From NCBI RefSeq assembly GCF_002043095.1, contig NZ_MVOC01000042.1:1-64000 (forward strand): a stretch of 64,000 nucleotides of DNA, written 5' to 3'. Position numbers and translations under genes: made by a program. Source of the stretch: Mycobacterium sp. AT1 (GTDB lineage: Bacteria; Actinomycetota; Actinomycetes; Mycobacteriales; Mycobacteriaceae). The notes beneath the pieces are model-generated. The model searched no databases, had not been told where the DNA came from, and worked only from the letters and a program-made list of their open reading frames with translations. Below, piece by piece: positions 62,222 to 64,000 of this stretch. Within the stretch, counting starts at the first letter, position 1. Every line of letters begins with the position of its first letter.

Positions 62222-63220
62222 TCAGCCCGGAGGCGACGTCGCGGGCACGCCAACCCCACTGACGGGCTTCTCCCGGAGCCCTTTCCAGCTGGTATGACGC
62301 ATCCACCGCCCCGGAACGTACTCCCGGTAGGCCACCTCACCGACATAGGTCGGCCTCACGTAGCGCACGCCCGCAGCCTCCAGCGGCAGCGCCAACGGCG
62401 ACCTTTCGCGCCGGAGGGGATCGAGCAGATCGAAGAGGTGCCGCCGCATGTTCGCGCTGAATCCCGTGCCGCACTGACCCACCGCGACCAGTCGGCCCGC
62501 GCCATCATGGCCGGCCAGAAGCAGAGAGCCGACCGCATTTCGACCTCCAGGCCCTCCCGCACACCAAAATCCGACGATGACCACGTCGGCACTCAGACGG
62601 ACCGGCACCTTCGTCCACAGCCCGGACCTACCCGAAATGTATTTGGAATCAGTCAGTTTGAGAACGATGCCTTCCACCCCATGCGAGGCCGCCACCGCCA
62701 GCATGTCGGCGGGCGACACATCGGTGAACGCGCGCGGAACGGTGAGCACGGGCGACCGGTCGACCACCAAGGCACTTTCCAAGACAGCGCGGCGCTCGTG
62801 CCACGGTCGGTCGGTGAGCCAGCGCCCCTCAAATTCAAGGACGTCGAAGCCCATGACACCCACGGGCACCTCACGCAGCAGCGCCGCGTCGGGCCGACGG
62901 TTCTGCGGCCAGCGTCGCTGCAGACGGGTGAACGACGGCCTCCCCGCGGCGTCGAGGGCGACGATTTCCCCATCCAAGATCATCGACCGTCGCCCCACCG
63001 CCGCGGCGACGCCTGCGAGCTCCGGGAAAGTCCGCGACACGTCCATCCCATTTCGGGACAGCACTCGGGTGGTCCCGCCGTCGATGATCAATATCGCCCG
63101 TTGGCCGTCCCACTTCCACTCTGTGGCTACCTTGTCACCGTCGACTGGTGCCTTCCCCAACGTGGCCAACATGGGCAAGGGTGCGTCGCGCACCACGCCC
63201 CCTGTTTTTCTCTCGGCCAC
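62222..63220 (-). CDS. ATP-dependent DNA ligase, intact (copy B)
   Basis: A 332-aa LigC/LigD-ligase-type enzyme from GTG 63220, the same start as copy A. Adenylation motif EWKWDGQRA (K36), then MILDGEIVALD, GFDVLEFEG, GVEGIVLKLTDS and WTKVPVRL; the OB-fold ends with YVPGRWMRHTSWKGLRE. All motifs are intact. It seals nicks with ATP; mycobacterial LigC proteins act in back-up end joining. Its conserved neighbours in both copies suggest a special role for the cassette. Confidence 0.9.
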   Translation of the reverse strand: MAERKTGGVVRDAPLPMLATLGKAPVDGDKVATEWKWDGQRAILIIDGGTTRVLSRNGMDVSRTFPELAGVAAAVGRRSMILDGEIVALDAAGRPSFTRLQRRWPQNRRPDAALLREVPVGVMGFDVLEFEGRWLTDRPWHERRAVLESALVVDRSPVLTVPRAFTDVSPADMLAVAASHGVEGIVLKLTDSKYISGRSGLWTKVPVRLSADVVIVGFWCAGGPGGRNAVGSLLLAGHDGAGRLVAVGQCGTGFSANMRRHLFDLLDPLRRERSPLALPLEAAGVRYVRPTYVGEVAYREYVPGRWMRHTSWKGLREKPVSGVGVPATSPPG

Positions 63221-63281
63221 CCCTACGACGGTACGCCCGGGTGCCACGGCCCGCGATCTTCTCGCGAGGAGGCAGGAACCT

Positions 63282-63917
63282 TCACCGTCCTGCATACCTA
63301 CCGGCGCTCAGCAACGGCTCTCCGCGTTCGCTCAGGTAAGAACGTCGCAGTTCCTCGACTGTATGGCCCACGAAGTGCGAGAGCGGGACCAACGCCGCGA
63401 CGCTCGTCGACTCCCCAGGGGCAGCGGCCACGGGCTCGACGCCCCGAAACAGCGTCCGGGAACCGTTCGCGGACGGCCCCAAGCGGTACCCGTCTGCGAT
63501 GTCCGCCGCGGCCGACGGCAGCGTCAGGAAGGGTAGGTCCAAATCGTCCCGGATGTCGTCCCCTAGCAAACCCACCATGAAGCGTTCCAAGACCGCGCCG
63601 TCGGCCGCGTACAGGACCCGCTCCCGCGTCCCGTCGTCGACCAGCTCCAGCAGCTCTGCACGACCAGCCGGCCGCGCCACCACCGCGTAACCGTCCTCTC
63701 CTGGCCGCCGCAGCACCCACGCGGCCGGGTTCCAGTCGTAGCGCGCCAGCTGTGCCCATCGGACGCATTCCGCCGTCAACGAGAACACGTCGGACCGCAC
63801 CCAGCCACGGTAATAGAGCGAAGCGAGCCCCGACGCCTCGGTCACGAACCTGCCCCACATCGGTGCCCGTAGGGCTTCCAAACGGGCGATAACATCGAAC
63901 GGTGAGCGACCGTCCAT
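63282..63917 (-). CDS. Imm61-like immunity protein (copy B)
   Basis: A 211-aa protein from ATG 63917 (MDGRSPFDVIARLEALR). The pattern CVRWAQLARYDWNPA...EDGYAVVAR...VLERFMVGLLGDDIRDDLDLPFL...LVPLSHFVGHTVEELRRSYLSERGEPLL follows the Imm61 family of immunity proteins from polymorphic toxin systems. No cognate toxin gene is visible in the window. It stands first in cassette B, 61 bp before the ligase. Confidence 0.65.
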   Translation of the reverse strand: MDGRSPFDVIARLEALRAPMWGRFVTEASGLASLYYRGWVRSDVFSLTAECVRWAQLARYDWNPAAWVLRRPGEDGYAVVARPAGRAELLELVDDGTRERVLYAADGAVLERFMVGLLGDDIRDDLDLPFLTLPSAAADIADGYRLGPSANGSRTLFRGVEPVAAAPGESTSVAALVPLSHFVGHTVEELRRSYLSERGEPLLSAGRYAGR

Positions 63918-64000
63918 CCACCGAGGTCCTGGTGGCTGTCGAGCCGAAACTCGCTGACACACCTGTCTTGCCGGACAACTGGTCTCGCGATCCGGCCGTT

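Noticed and set aside
1..64000. CRISPR arrays, rRNA or tRNA genes, plasmid replication initiator
   Set aside because: No regularly spaced repeats, no rRNA or tRNA sequence and no Rep or ParA/ParB-like protein were seen, so plasmid status stays open.

Overview
The window reads as accessory DNA from a mycobacterium (Mycobacterium/Mycolicibacterium). It is uniformly GC-rich, uses many GTG/TTG starts, and carries MmpL, DUF732, DUF6188 and Imm61-like proteins, a mycothiol-type arsenate reductase and a CYP153 alkane hydroxylase set. No ribosomal, tRNA or other core gene was seen. A megaplasmid or a large genomic island is likely; the sequence alone does not say which.

Region 1 (1-13.7 kb) is a metal and metalloid resistance block. 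It holds a BlaI/M56 peptidase pair, an orphan CsoR-like operator, arsR with an ArsO-like flavoprotein and an MFS pump, a MerR-type regulator with YnfA, a second ars operon (arsR-acr3-arsC-arsC), a P1B ATPase with an unusual CPD motif, a His-rich membrane protein, and cmtR with a CDF-like exporter.

Region 2 (13.7-16.7 kb) is a recombinase element made of two tyrosine recombinases around a small HTH protein. One recombinase is frameshifted.

Region 3 (16.7-43.4 kb) is an Imm61-like/ATP-dependent DNA ligase/small-protein cassette (copy A). Its ligase gene is cut in two by a 24.5 kb Tn554-family element (17592-42098). The element has tnpA-tnpB-tnpC at its right end, imperfect terminal inverted repeats, and about 20 kb of cargo: a TetR/LLM oxidoreductase pair, a broken BtrH/transglutaminase pair, the CYP153-ferredoxin-reductase operon with its AraC regulator, a PucR regulator, a TetR-box operon (MFS, two thioesterases, hydrolase), an MmpL/DUF732/DUF6188 operon with TetR regulators, and the element's own DNA ligase.

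Region 4 (43.4-52.5 kb) is scarred DNA. It contains a 5'-truncated hsdR welded to a fragment of the region-2 recombinase, an Old Yellow Enzyme remnant, a sulfite-oxidase-like operon with LysR, a long decayed stretch, and a SEFIR-FtsK fusion gene flanked by 32-bp inverted repeats.

Region 5 (52.5-59.6 kb) is a defence-like module: a TrlF-type PHP/SMC-like ATPase, two unknown genes, and a probable restriction-modification pair. It lies between two 28-bp dif-like sites; a third such site is at 12.15 kb.

Region 6 (59.6-63.9 kb) is an intact copy (B) of the Imm61-like/ligase/small-protein cassette, in opposite orientation to copy A and extended by three further unknown genes.
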